Positions 1-8,824 of a stretch of DNA of 64,000 nucleotides are shown here, piece by piece (the first letter of the stretch is position 1; every line of letters starts with the position of its first letter). Both the position numbers and the translations under genes were made by a program. The notes below the pieces were generated by a model. The model made no database searches. It was given only the letters and a program-made list of their open reading frames with translations, and was not told the DNA's origin. This DNA is from Diphasiastrum complanatum (lineage: Eukaryota; Streptophyta; Lycopodiopsida; Lycopodiales; Lycopodiaceae), in assembly GCA_029204225.1 (NCBI GenBank), contig CM055095.1, forward strand, positions 13,110,530 to 13,174,529. Direction: 5' to 3'.

Positions 1-15
1 CTGGAATTTCCCACT

Positions 16-345
16 TCACACTGCAACCACAGGATCCGCAGGAACAGAGAATGTAGATGAAATGTAATCAGTAACTTGTTTCAGTAAAACGTTTTCCTCC
101 CCTTTGAACTTTACCCCTCGTAGCCTTGCGTTTAGGGTCTTTGATGCTCGTTTTTCTTGTTCCTCCATAGCTTTCACCACTACTTGTTTAGAGTTAGTGG
201 TTCCCCTAGCATTCTCAGCCCAAGATTTCTTCGTGTTTGCGAGCCCTTCCTGAAGCTCATCCTGAAGCTTCTGAATAGACGCAATGTCAATGTCTTTGTT
301 GAGGCGCGTCTCCATAATGTTCAACCAGTCCTTACAAGTATTCAC
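16..345 (-). pseudogene. LINE ORF1 fragment (coiled coil, start of RNA-binding domain)
   Basis: The 109-residue open frame is rich in K, E, Q and L (IQKLQDELQEGLANTKKSWA), as expected for the trimerising coiled coil of L1-type ORF1 proteins, which bind element RNA in the cytoplasmic RNP. It enters the region matching NVHVRG in the copy at 42,589. It stops at a TGA where the relative has TGG (Trp), after which similarity continues leftward, so the stop looks like a mutation. The frame upstream is cut by the retroposon at 389-478. Calling it LINE ORF1 rests on the match to the other copies here. Confidence 0.6.
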
Positions 346-388
346 GTCATCAAAAACATCTTGAAAACGGTTAACTTTATCAACAATG

Positions 389-478
389 CATCTTGGTTTC
401 CAAGGGGGCTTGAACTTGGGACCAAAGAAACTTTGGTAGCCAAGCTAACCAACTGAGCCAACCCTTAAAAAAAAAAAA
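389..478 (+). mobile_element. Short (~90 bp) tRNA-like retroposon, copy 1
   Basis: A 90-bp insertion ends in a 12-A tail on the plus strand and is flanked by a perfect 17-bp target-site duplication, TAACTTTATCAACAATG, at 372-388 and 479-495. Its minus strand resembles a tRNA gene promoter: a box A-like TGGCTCAGTTGG and a degenerate box B. It also contains the hairpin CCAAAG-TTT-CTTTGG. A tail plus a long duplication is the signature of LINE-machinery retroposition. The tail is on the strand opposite to the box A reading, which is odd for a tRNA-derived SINE. A second copy lies at 4,419-4,499. Confidence 0.75.
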
Positions 479-684
479 TAACTTTATCAACAATGGAAGA
501 AACAAGAGTAGAATGACCACCATCAAGAACTACCCTGTCGCCAAGAAGGTCTGTCAGTTGTCGCTCATGAGAGAGTAGCTTCTTGCAATCGCTGCATATG
601 CACTTGAAGATCCGGCGAGTTTCCTACTGGCTGGGTTTCCGATTCTTGGGCGTCATCTTGAATCCACTCTTGGATTTGAGCGCC

Positions 685-686
<2 letters not shown>

Positions 687-744
<58 letters not shown>
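687..744 (-). repeat. (CT)n microsatellite joining two LINE-family members
   Basis: This is 58 bp of pure AG on the plus strand, CT on the LINE strand. On the minus strand it follows the 3' end of the LINE at 745-3,746 and precedes the 5' end of the half-LINE at 1-686. The same arrangement recurs at 42,108 and 43,428. Confidence 0.95.
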
Positions 745-747
<3 letters not shown>

Positions 748-778
748 TATTAATGTCTTTTCTATGCCAAAAGGCATA
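745..778 (-). terminator. LINE 3' end: stem-loop and AATAAA before (CT)n
   Basis: On the minus strand the LINE ends with the stem-loop TATGCC-TTTT-GGCATA (763-778), then GAAAAGACATTAATAAAG, then (CT)n. AATAAA (746-751) is a standard polyadenylation signal. Similar ends occur at 42,107, 43,426 and 45,417. A role of the stem-loop in recognition by the reverse transcriptase is inferred from other LINE families. Confidence 0.7.
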
Positions 779-944
779 TAAGACTAGTAGATGTACATAT
801 CAAGTATGATAACCTTGGGAGCGTATGAAAACGTCTCCGAAAATACATAACAATAAAACTAGGTGCTAGAAAAATAACAACAGAAAGCAATGCTCTGTCA
901 AAATCTATATCAAACTGTCGTGAGTAAGGTATATCCTATTCATC

Positions 945-3397
945 CTATCTCCTCCGGCTACTGAAAAATGAAGTGATGCGTGGAGCTGTAAGGGAAATAT
1001 CTGGAAGCTGCCGATGTCGTCTATGATGGTGATGCCTCGTCCTAGTAGCATGGCGAGCATCTCGATGGTGCCCGGGGAGAGGTGGTTTTTCGGTGATCTG
1101 TCGTGGGTGACCTGCTGCAGCATGGGTGAGACGCAGCCTCTGGTCTCTATGAGTATGTACATCATCATCATCATCCTGCTCCTCATCTGCTACTAGGTCT
1201 GATCGCCGCCGTCTGCTGGAGAAAAAGGAAGTAATCTGAGGCTGAAGAGTCTGTCTCTGATGAGGTGTGCGGCATAGAGATTGTCGCAGTAGGAACATCT
1301 CCCGTAACATGAGTGCCACACACCTGGGGTCCTGATAGGATATAAGTGATCGTAGTGGGACAGGCGTGTCCCGGTACAGACAATGGTATCTCCCTCTAAT
1401 CTCATAGTATACAGGACATCTGAATATAGGGTGCTCCTTAGACTCTACTTCCCCCAGCGAGCATAACCGACAAATCCGCTCCTCCCTTGTGATGCCATGA
1501 AATCTCCCGGTCTCGAGGGCTAGCTGGTGGGAGGATACTTGGAGCTGTCCCAATGTAAATCTAAGTCAATGTGATAGGCCAAAATCCAAATAGTGTGGTA
1601 GAACTGGAAATCCTGCCGAGTCCACCTCCATGAAATGAGTCCTGTAATACTCAGGCTTAACACCAAGCTGTCTATGCCATCTGCGGTCAAGATATGCACG
1701 ACGTCTGATGTACTGGTGGGTACTCGATGTGAGCTCCGTGATGAAAATGCCAAATGTCTCAAGAAGGAAATGTGAAGCCTGTGAGAAACATGACAATCGA
1801 TATCCCAGTTTGTGAAGGTAATGTGATGACGTGAGTGTGAGTTGTGAGTATCTCGTCTCCCTCTTGCAGGTCATGAACTCGCTGTATGTAGAAATGAGCT
1901 GGAAGGCAGCAGCTATTTGAAATGGTGGTGGAACAACGAACTTTGCAAGAAGTATCTCGTGTGGGACCGAGGGCTTCGCTCTAATCATGCAAGATAACAT
2001 AGTAGCCTGTAATCGTGAAATGCTGGCCCAATGTGACGAGGGAAGCCTAGTACACCATGTCTCTGATGCATATAAGGCTGTGGGTGTAACAATGGTATAG
2101 AAAAGTCTGCACTTATTGCGAGCGTCTTTGATGGACTTCCGAAAGCAAAACCTCTCAAGCTAGACAAGGGAAGAATGTCCCTTCCCAAGTCGGGTGGTGG
2201 CTGCTTTTTTCATACTGAAAGTAAAACCAGAGAAAAGAACCCCCAAGTAAGTGTATGATGAAACCACCTCCAGAATCTGTCCATCAAGAGTAAACTCTTG
2301 GTGCTTCATGAAAGCTCGAGAGGTATTGAAGACCATAACTTTGGTCTTCCCGATATTCACCCTTAATCCCCATCTAGTGCAAAAGGCCTGCAAGGAATCC
2401 AGCTGTCTCTGTAGTCCCTCCCTGGTCGGAGATACTAGTACCAGGTCGTCCGCATAAAGAAGAATGGCAATCAGAATATCCCCAAGTCGGCATCCAACTC
2501 CCCCACACTGTGAAATGACTCGCTCTAGCTTTTGTGTATAGGGTGGATAATGTTAGTACACCAAGCTGTCGGGAAGCCTGAGACAACTGTAGAGTTGAGG
2601 AGTGTGGCTAGAAAGGGAGCAAGGAGGTCGGCGGCATGAACGAGGAGCTCGGACACAAGATCTTCAATGTCTCTAGCTTTATGTGATTATAGTCTATTGA
2701 TGGCTTCGAGCACCATGCTAGGAGTAAAGAAAGTGAACTTAGAGGGGCGTGGAGAGATGGAGATGGGTGTATCAGTGGGTATGGTATATAGATTGGTGGC
2801 ATAATCTGCCCAAGTGCGGAGATCGTCTAGGAGGGTGGTGGTGCGTGAGGAATAAATTCACGCCAGAAGCACTCGAGGAGGAACTGAAAAGCAGGTCAAC
2901 AAGCCGTTTCCCTTCGGCATCATCATAGGTACTTTTCTTACGTAGCAGCGTATGGTGGTAAAGATGTCTGGTTGAACGGAGGAGGTGAGGAGCATGGGCA
3001 TGCGCATGAGTGACGAGGCGATGAAGAGAGCGGCATTCTTCATCATACCAAGTTGGACTTAGAGAGCGAGGGTATGAAGGTCTGTTCCTAGGAAGTCTAG
3101 ACGGGAATGCTAGAGAGGCAGCGGTGTGAAGAGAAGTAGTGAGGAAAGCAACTTGTGTCTCCATGGAGTTGTTATGGGGAAAATGTTGGAGTAAGGAGTG
3201 CAGGGATTCTTGGTAAAGCGGTGTATAAATGGAACTGAAAGTGTATTTCGGTGCGCGAGTAAGTACGGGTCAAGAAGGAGATGGTGTAGATGAGAGGTGA
3301 CCAATAGCAACATGAAAAGTAATAAGTCACGGCCAGTGATGAAGTCAATTAGGTCTTTAGTCGTAGATGATGAGTGTATACCATCGCAATTCCACAC
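945..3397 (-). pseudogene. LINE ORF2 (EN-RT-zinc knuckle), broken
   Basis: ORF2 encodes the nuclease and reverse transcriptase used for target-primed reverse transcription. Visible parts: WNCDGIHSS at the start of the APE-type endonuclease; the linker motif WYDEECRSLH; the RT catalytic box LLYADDLVLV around 2,443-2,463; then WGLRVNIGKTKVMVFNTSRA and SSYTYLGVLFSG; and a C-terminal CRLC...H...C zf-RVT-like motif followed by YYEIRGRYHCLYRDTP. The endonuclease catalytic middle is missing, and the coding sequence is spread over several frames. The same motif set occurs in the copies at 40,505-48,727. Confidence 0.85.
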
Positions 3398-3420
3398 TCC
3401 AATCTGGAGGTGGTGTGGAT

Positions 3421-3454
3421 GGGGCCTCGGGGCGCTCCCAATCCCGAGGACCCC
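3421..3454 (-). other. GC-rich hairpin at the LINE ORF1/ORF2 junction
   Basis: The segment can fold into GGGG-(T)-CCTCGGG paired with CCCGAGG-CCCC around a loop containing TTGGGAGCG. It lies between the ORF1 stop (TAG, 3,461-3,463) and the first endonuclease codons. The LINE at 45,424-48,727 has a hairpin at the same place (46,715-46,748) whose stem bases differ but still pair. Confidence 0.55.
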
Positions 3455-3460
3455 AAGTCC

Positions 3461-3746
3461 CTAGCACTGAGAAGCCCGACCATCTCGGTAGATAACACGT
3501 CTGCTTGACTCCCAGGCTGTTTGAAAAGCCTTGTGCCTTTCATCCACTTGGATATATGTGAGGTCGTCATCCATAAAGATAGTAGTGCCTCGGAGATTAG
3601 CTCTACACCGTAGAGCATCTCTACGGCTCTCCAGGGAGGTGAAGCGAATGATAAGTGTAGCTGCGTCTTTGGTGTTCCTCCATGCAGTGTCAAGCCCATC
3701 AGTCTTATGTCCTAGAGTGGTGTCGAGAAAACGTTTGGCCTCTGCT
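3461..3746 (-). pseudogene. LINE ORF1, C-terminal fragment
   Basis: The minus strand encodes the ORF1 RNA-binding C-terminus, with TDGLDTAW, TLIIRFTSLESRRDALRCRA and FMDDDLTYIQ, followed by VIYRDGRAS and a TAG stop. These match the intact ORF1 at 45,778-46,605 position for position. The reading begins abruptly at 3,746, where the Ty3 LTR is inserted; the N-terminal coiled coil was not found on the other side of that element. The pattern resembles the RRM-like/C-terminal domain of L1 ORF1p, which is inference from motif order. Confidence 0.75.
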
Positions 3747-4101
3747 TGTTACGAGCCTGTAACCGGTGCCGAACCCTAGAGAACACAGGAGGTCATATAC
3801 CACAGTCAGGGGCTTGTCTAGCGTACACGTCCAACAGGGCAAGTCAGTGTGAGTAGTGTGTCCTGACACGGACCATAGCCATGGCGGGCCTAACATAGCC
3901 TAGGGACCCTGGAGCAGGATAGGGCCCCATGTTGGGTCCCGACGTGCAGTCGGCCACGTTAGTGCCACGTGGCCGACACTTGGCAGTATGCATGCTACCA
4001 GTCTCACACTGGGCTAGGAGGGGCTTACTCCATATAGGGAGTTGGCAAGGTTGGGTGGATCAGTTAGTGTTTGTCCTACTGTGATGTCTAGATCTCTAAC
4101 A
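3747..4101 (+). repeat. 5' LTR of Ty3 element A
   Basis: The 355-bp LTR starts TGTTACG and ends CTAACA, giving the usual TG...CA ends with a 5-bp inverted repeat, and is followed one base later by the primer-binding site. It contains a palindromic G-box GCCACGTGGC at 3,964-3,973 and a TATA-like CCATATAGGG near 4,030, so it holds a plausible promoter. The matching 3' LTR was not found in the window. Confidence 0.75.
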
Positions 4102-4102
4102 C

Positions 4103-4116
4103 TGGTATCATAGCCA
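4103..4116 (+). other. Primer-binding site (tRNA-iMet), Ty3 element A
   Basis: TGGTATCATAGCCA matches the plant retroelement site TGGTATCAGAGC(C) with one change (G to T) and lies next to the LTR end, where reverse transcription would be primed. Confidence 0.75.
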
Positions 4117-4199
4117 TCTCCATCTTTGGGGAGTTTTTTTCAGCAATAGAGAAAGCTATCAGAGTGTAGAAAAAATCTTTTTGCATCCAGCAAACAGGA

Positions 4200-4700
4200 A
4201 GGGAGATCCATCGCTGTAGATCCAGCTCTCCATGGCTGTAATTTCAGTGCAACTAATTGCTATCTGAGCACATTTTGGATCTGAAGAGGGGTGCAGGTCC
4301 ATCGCTGTACTTTTAGCTTCAAGATCTTTGTTTGCAAGCGGATTTTCAGGGCCAAATCAGGGGCAAAGCCACACTGGACAGGGAGTTACACATATGCAGT
4401 TCCATTGCTGCAAATCCAACGGGGTTGGCTCAACTGGTTAGCTTGGCATCCAAAGTTTCTTTGGTCCCAGGTTCGAACCTCCCCTTGGAAACCAAGAAGC
4501 ATTGCTGCAAATCCAGTCTCCATTGCTGCACTTTCAGAGAAATTCCTTGCAGATTGAGTGGAATTCAGTTCTGAACCAGAGAGCAGGTTCATCGCTGCAA
4601 GTGCTGCAGGCCCATCGCTGGAAAGTATACAGAAAAGGTGCTCCAAATTCAGCCTACAGGTCCATCGCTGTCTTCTCAGCACTCAGAACATTGTTGCAGG
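4200..4700 (+). repeat. Leader with a repeated CCATYGCTG motif
   Basis: The untranslated leader of Ty3 element A carries CAT[C/T]GCTG eight times, at about 4,207, 4,297, 4,403, 4,500, 4,520, 4,589, 4,612 and 4,661, plus a CATGGCTG variant near 4,231. Several copies share flanks such as CAGGTCCATCGCTG or GCTGCAAATCCA. The copy at 4,500 is part of a target-site duplication. Spacing is irregular, so this is not a simple minisatellite. No function is known to me. Confidence 0.6.
4419..4499 (+). mobile_element. Short tRNA-like retroposon, copy 2
   Basis: An ~81-bp insertion similar to the one at 389-478 but in the opposite orientation, flanked by a 16-bp duplication CATTGCTGCAAATCCA (4,403-4,418 and 4,500-4,515). 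It shows box A TGGCTCAACTGG, box B core GGTTCGAACC and the hairpin CCAAAG-TTT-CTTTGG. No A-tail remains. It does not fold into a standard tRNA (T-arm pairing fails), so it is not called a tRNA gene. Because the target is itself repetitive, the duplication is slightly less certain than in copy 1. Confidence 0.7.
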
Positions 4701-4971
4701 CTTTTAGCAAATAGGTGAAGGCTGTGGCAAGCAAAAATCATAGATTTTTTGGCAAATTTCGGTCTTCATCACTGTGAATCCGGGACACCAGACCCTGCAT
4801 GCAGATTGGGGGAACCAGATTTCACAGCCATCGAAAGACTGAGGGGTTTTCTTGCTTTTTCTTTGGAAGTACAGACAGAGCTAAGTATTCTACCTTTCGT
4901 TTTTCCAGTTTCAGTCAATCTTTCTTCTTGTTCTAGTCAGAATCTAAGGTACATCTCTTTCCGTTCCGAAA

Positions 4972-6368
4972 ATGACCACTCCTCAGGGACCTGATCAACC
5001 CCCGGAGAGAGGCATCGACGAATTGGAAACAGAAGCCTTGGTTTCTAGTAAAGGAAAAGAACCTATGGAAGTGGAAGAGCAAGGGCAATTCGCCGAAGAA
5101 CTCGACGATTTGGTTACCAAGGAGCATCATCTCCAGTTGGTAGCAGAAGTGGATGAGTTGAAACTGGCTTTAGCCAATTTCAAGTCCAGTATGGAGGACT
5201 CGTTCGCTGAGCTCAAAGGTTTAATTCTGAGCTCCATGAAAGGAACTCTCCCTTCCACTTCTCACCTGTCCCCTTCACCACTTCCATCAGTATCGGGTGA
5301 GCCCATTCGGTCTCATCCTAGTGTGTTTAAAGATTTAAGACCTCCTACTTTTAATGGGAAGAGAAGGATAGAAATACAGATCTTTTACATACCTTAGCAA
5401 ATGGAAGAACATTCATGCTCTTAAACAGACCCCTGACCATTTGCAAGCAATCGAGGCCAGTCTTTCCCTAGGACCCATGGCCTACAAGTGGTGGTTAAAC
5501 CTCCAGGAGACCGGGCAGATTCCCCAGTCATGGAAGGCTTTTGAAGAGGCCTTCCTACGAGAGTTTCTACCTGAAAATGAACTTGATAGAGCCCGGGAAG
5601 CCTCAGAGAGAATAGTAATGGACAAATCCATTATCGAGAGGCCATATTAAAGATAAAAATATGGATGACTATCAGAAAGTCAGAGGGTTTGTCTGTGGGC
5701 TTCGAGACGAATATAAAGTAAAGGTGCAGAGAAATTCGCCTACTACCTTAGAGCAAGCTCTTAGATATGCCCAAATCTATGATGATTCAGTGGGCAGGAA
5801 GAAGGCGAAACAACAATTTTTTTCTGAGCAGCCTTCTTAGAAGGATTTTCAATTCAAAAAGAAATTTTTAAAAAGAAAAAAAAGTGAAAAATGATGCTCC
5901 TCAGAAACGTCCATCACTCATTCAGCCCTTGAAACCAGAAGATTTCGAGAAAGCCAAACAAGAACGTTTGTGCTTTGTGTGTATGGGCAGGGTCACACAG
6001 TCTGGCAATGTCCCAAGGGGCCATTTATTAAAAAAGATAAGAAACAAGTTCATCTTGTATAGACTGTAAGTTTCCCAAATGACTCGACAGCTACCGAGAT
6101 AAAAGTGTTTCATGAAGATCATGAACACTGTTGCCAATTGACCTCTACAATGCTAGGGAGACCCGTCAGCTTTGGGTCACATGATCTAGTACGTATGCAT
6201 GGTAAGATTGGCAACCAATCAGTAAGAGTCATGGTTGATGATGGGGCAACCCATAATTTCATCAAGTACACCCTAGTTAAGAAACTCAGACTTCTAGAAG
6301 TACCTAGTCAGCATAGGTCGATAGTTTCTTTGGCCAAGGACAAAAAAATTTGGGAAACGAAAAGTTTG
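4972..6368 (+). pseudogene. Ty3 element A gag and protease, frameshifted
   Basis: Gag starts at ATG 4,972 and has an acidic N-terminus, a coiled-coil-like stretch (about residues 40-85) and a P/S-rich linker, then shifts frame near 5,370. Capsid-like sequence follows at 5,441-5,650 (YKWWLNLQETGQIPQSWKAF), then a further capsid part (GFVCGLRDEYKVKVQRN, about 5,690). A CCHC nucleocapsid knuckle is split between frames near 5,970-6,010. The aspartic protease is at about 6,200-6,290, with the active site changed to DDGATHNFI where DTG/DSG is expected. Gag would form the cytoplasmic particle; this copy cannot. Confidence 0.75.
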
Positions 6369-7105
6369 TAGTCGTGTTTTTAGATGACATCCTCGTCTAC
6401 AGTAAAACGAGGGTTGAGACCTCAGAATATTTTAGATCTACAGGTCTTTGTAGGTTTGGCGGGATATTACAGACGATTTGTCAAAGAATATGCTCAGATA
6501 GCAGTTTCTATGAGAAATCTTCTTAAGGGGAAGGGAAACGAGTTCAAATGGGAGTCCGCACAACAGGAGAGCTTTCATGCTCTCAAAACAGCCTTAGCTA
6601 CTGCACCAGTTTCAAAAGTCGTCGACCCCAATCAGCCATTTGTGGTCGAAACAGATGCCAACGACTTTGCGGTTGGTTCTGTACTAACTTAGAATAGACG
6701 ACCAGCTGCCTTCGAGAGTAAGAAACTCGAACCAGCACAGACGAGGTATAGTGCCTATGAAAAGGAACTCTTCTCCATAGTTCATGCCCTTAAGACTTGG
6801 AGGCATTATTTGTATGGTGCCAACTTTGAGGTCTTGACAGACCATGAAAGCCTCAGATACCTTTGCAATCAGCCTGAGCTCAGAGGCCAGAAAGCTCGTT
6901 GGGCTGAATTAATGCAAGAGTTTGACATGTCTATAAGATATAGACGTGGAAAATTCAATACAGTAGCAAATGCCCTTAGCAGAATGCCTATGATAAACGG
7001 GCTGAGTTTTACTCAGATTCGTAGTGAGTTACTCGAGTCCTTGAGAGGGAAGTGCCAGCATGATGCATTCGTCTCTACTATCTGGAACTCAGTCCAGAGC
7101 AGACA
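6369..7105 (+). pseudogene. Ty3 element A RT palm fragment, connection and RNase H
   Basis: The sequence begins at the RT catalytic box (FLDDILVYSKT), immediately after the protease remnant, so the N-terminal half of RT is deleted. Then come GLAGYYRRFV (RT thumb/connection) and RNase H: PFVVETDANDFAVGSVL, AFESKKLEPAQTRYS, YEKEL, VLTDHESLRYL and the final NTVANALSR, in which the usual catalytic Asp (VADALSR) is Asn. A TAG interrupts the domain near 6,690. Sequence similarity to Ty3 elements ends near 7,105. Confidence 0.8.
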
Positions 7106-7629
7106 GTTACAGACTCCAGGACCAGTTCCCGGGGCTGGTGCCAGTTCATCCAAGAATACGGTAGCTTCCGTTGAGGATGATGATGAGTCCGAGTATACGT
7201 CAGATGACGTTGAGGACTCAAAGCCTATATTACCCAAGCAAACCGCAGTGGTTTATGATCTGTTGCGGAGGAAGAAGGATGCGATGCGAACTGTGACATG
7301 AGGTAACTCTGGTGGTCGCTGATGTTGTCTGGGAGGATGAGAAGTATCTCTCCTCATTATAGGGCGGATAGCTTGAGCTACAACATGACTATGAATGGTA
7401 CGCTGTCTCTAATCTCTGTGAATGTGTATCATCATCCATCTCATCATTGAACTCTGGGTGAGAGAGAGAGAGGTTGCAACTATGAAATGGTTCAGGAAAA
7501 TATAGCGCAAAAATATATGGTTTCTACAAGGTTAATTTCGTTCTACAAACTCAATACAATATCTATTTTGTTTCAGCTAAATGTTTAGCTTCAACAAAAC
7601 TGATTTTACCGTTTTTGTATATGAGATGT
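7106..7629 (+). other. Unassigned segment between two Ty3 pieces
   Basis: The reading frame of the RNase H remnant continues to 7,301 into a P/G/S-rich then acidic stretch (VEDDDESEYTSDDVEDS) and a basic tail, with no integrase motif. From 7,302 to 7,629 there is no ORF; a short GA run lies at 7,459-7,475. The acidic low-complexity tail recalls the tails of the LINE ORF2 proteins here, but I cannot show homology. Confidence 0.4.
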
Positions 7630-8134
7630 TGTTACGTACCCATAAGGGCACGCAACAGGAAACTTGAGGTGACGGAACGTTCATCTGGAGCTATAGGTCT
7701 TTTGGGTGCCACGTGCCAATGTCTTATTGGCGTGTGGTGACTCGTTGTTTTGGACCCGCGTCAGTGTGCACAACTGCCGCGTGTCGATGGTCATGTGTGA
7801 CTCCTATGGTCGGAGATGACCCCACCTGTGTATATAGAGGTGGATCTCCATGAGCTTGCCATTCATTCTCTCCCGGAGAATGAAGAGCTCTTCCATTGGT
7901 GGTCAGCTCAGGACGATTATCTAGGCCTCACGATGTAGGTAGGCGAGGGTCGAGGGTAAGGCATGGTGGGATGGGACACCATGACTTATCAGAGATCCGA
8001 GCTTGCTTGATGGTGGTCTATAGCTCCAGTGCCCGGAGGTGAGGTGGCAGTACCTCTAAGGTTGGGCGGTAACGTAGCGTTCGTCACCTGTTTGTGCTTT
8101 AGCAATGACCGGCATGACGATGAGGATTCTAACA
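7630..8134 (+). repeat. LTR of Ty3 element B
   Basis: The 505-bp LTR starts TGTTACG and ends CTAACA, two bases before a perfect initiator-Met primer-binding site. It contains a G-box CACGTG (7,710-7,715) and a TATA box TATATAGAGG (7,831). It differs from the LTR at 3,747 apart from the shared ends, so it is a different family. The boundary could instead be 7,627 (TGTTGTTAC). Confidence 0.8.
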
Positions 8135-8136
8135 TT

Positions 8137-8150
8137 TGGTATCAGAGCCA
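8137..8150 (+). other. Primer-binding site (tRNA-iMet), Ty3 element B
   Basis: TGGTATCAGAGCCA is the canonical plant retroelement site complementary to the 3' end of initiator tRNA-Met, placed right after the LTR. Confidence 0.9.
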
Positions 8151-8824
8151 CCGATCATTGTTTATAAGGTGCAATCGCTCTAACTTACGTTTTTGGCTGG
8201 TTTAAGCTTTTGGCTGATGTTTTCTAAAGGCTTAGTTGTATTCGTTGGATCGAAATGAACAACTTTGCTTTTTTGGTTCGTCTTAATCCGAGGTCGTTTT
8301 GATAGAAAATGAGCCACCTTTGCTAGCTATGGTGGAAGTTTGTTGGTTTTTGACTTTTTTTACGGTTTTTAAAATTTCAGAAACCGATTCTATTTTTTGT
8401 CCTTGGTTTTAGGACTTGGAAGTTGAAATTTTTTTTGCAATTCTAAAATTTGGCCATGTGTTATGAGAGTAGGTGGACATCATAAGGGGATGCCACTTGT
8501 TTTAGGGACCCATGTGCTTACTAGGTGGCGTCCATACGGCCCGCCACCCAGCAAGGCTTTTTAGGAAGGTAAAGGAGTGGGATAGGGGTAAAGGCTCCAT
8601 TTCCATCATTGAGGAGCTTAGTAGTGGCCTAGTCTCCTTGAGTAGTTCTTTCAAGCTCTCTAAGCCATTTTGTTGTGAAGCCCTTGCCGTTTTTTTCGTG
8701 ATGTGAAATCCTTTTTGGGCTTCACAGAATTTTTTCACAGTTCATTTTGGACTATGCCTTAATTGCATTGCCCTTAACGTTCTTAAGGGGGTGAAGAAAA
8801 AATGTAGCTGCAGAAATTTTTTTT
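8151..8824 (+). other. Leader of Ty3 element B, no gene seen
   Basis: This T-rich sequence lies between the primer-binding site and the RNase H remnant. I see no gag, protease or RT motif; the short ORFs on both strands look random. The coding 5' half of the element appears to be deleted between this leader and 8,825. Confidence 0.5.

Larger units (their letters stand above)
1..686 (-). mobile_element. Half-LINE (ORF1-only type), 5' part, running off the left edge
   Basis: Read on the minus strand, this segment starts directly after the (CT)n tract at 687-744 and continues off the window. It encodes an ORF1-like protein with a coiled coil that resembles the ORF1 of the short element at 42,178-43,426 (shared KSWA...MEEQ.KR...R.RG pattern). 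That relative passes from ORF1 straight to a LINE-type 3' end with no ORF2, so this copy is probably the same half-LINE type, although its 3' end is outside the window. It is interrupted by a small retroposon (389-478). Confidence 0.6.
745..3746 (-). mobile_element. L1-type LINE, internally deleted and interrupted by a Ty3 element
   Basis: Minus-strand order: ORF1 C-terminus (3,746-3,461), a GC-rich hairpin, endonuclease start (about 3,400), EN-RT linker (about 3,164-2,772), reverse transcriptase with a YADD box (about 2,460-2,160), a zinc-knuckle-like tail (about 1,500-1,400), a low-complexity acidic/His-rich tail, and the 3' stem-loop with AATAAA. Most of the endonuclease and part of the RT are deleted. 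ORF1 is cut at 3,747 by the LTR of a plus-strand Ty3 element. Without ORF2 integrity the copy cannot move by itself. Confidence 0.85.
3747..7105 (+). mobile_element. Ty3-type LTR retrotransposon A, deleted, no 3' LTR seen
   Basis: The element has a 355-bp 5' LTR (TGTTA...TAACA), an initiator-Met primer-binding site, an ~850-bp leader, gag, protease and RT/RNase H remnants. The central RT fingers/palm are deleted so that the protease region joins directly to the FLDDILVYS box. Similarity ends after RNase H at about 7,105; integrase and 3' LTR are absent. It is inserted into ORF1 of the minus-strand LINE. A second ~80-bp retroposon sits in its leader. Confidence 0.8.

Noticed and set aside
4421-4496. 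Functional tRNA gene
   Set aside because: Box A and the box B core are present, but the T-arm and acceptor do not pair, and the segment is bounded by a target duplication; called a retroposon instead.
7630-8134. 3' LTR of Ty3 element A
   Set aside because: Apart from the TGTTACG start and TAACA end it does not match 3,747-4,101, and it is followed by its own primer-binding site.
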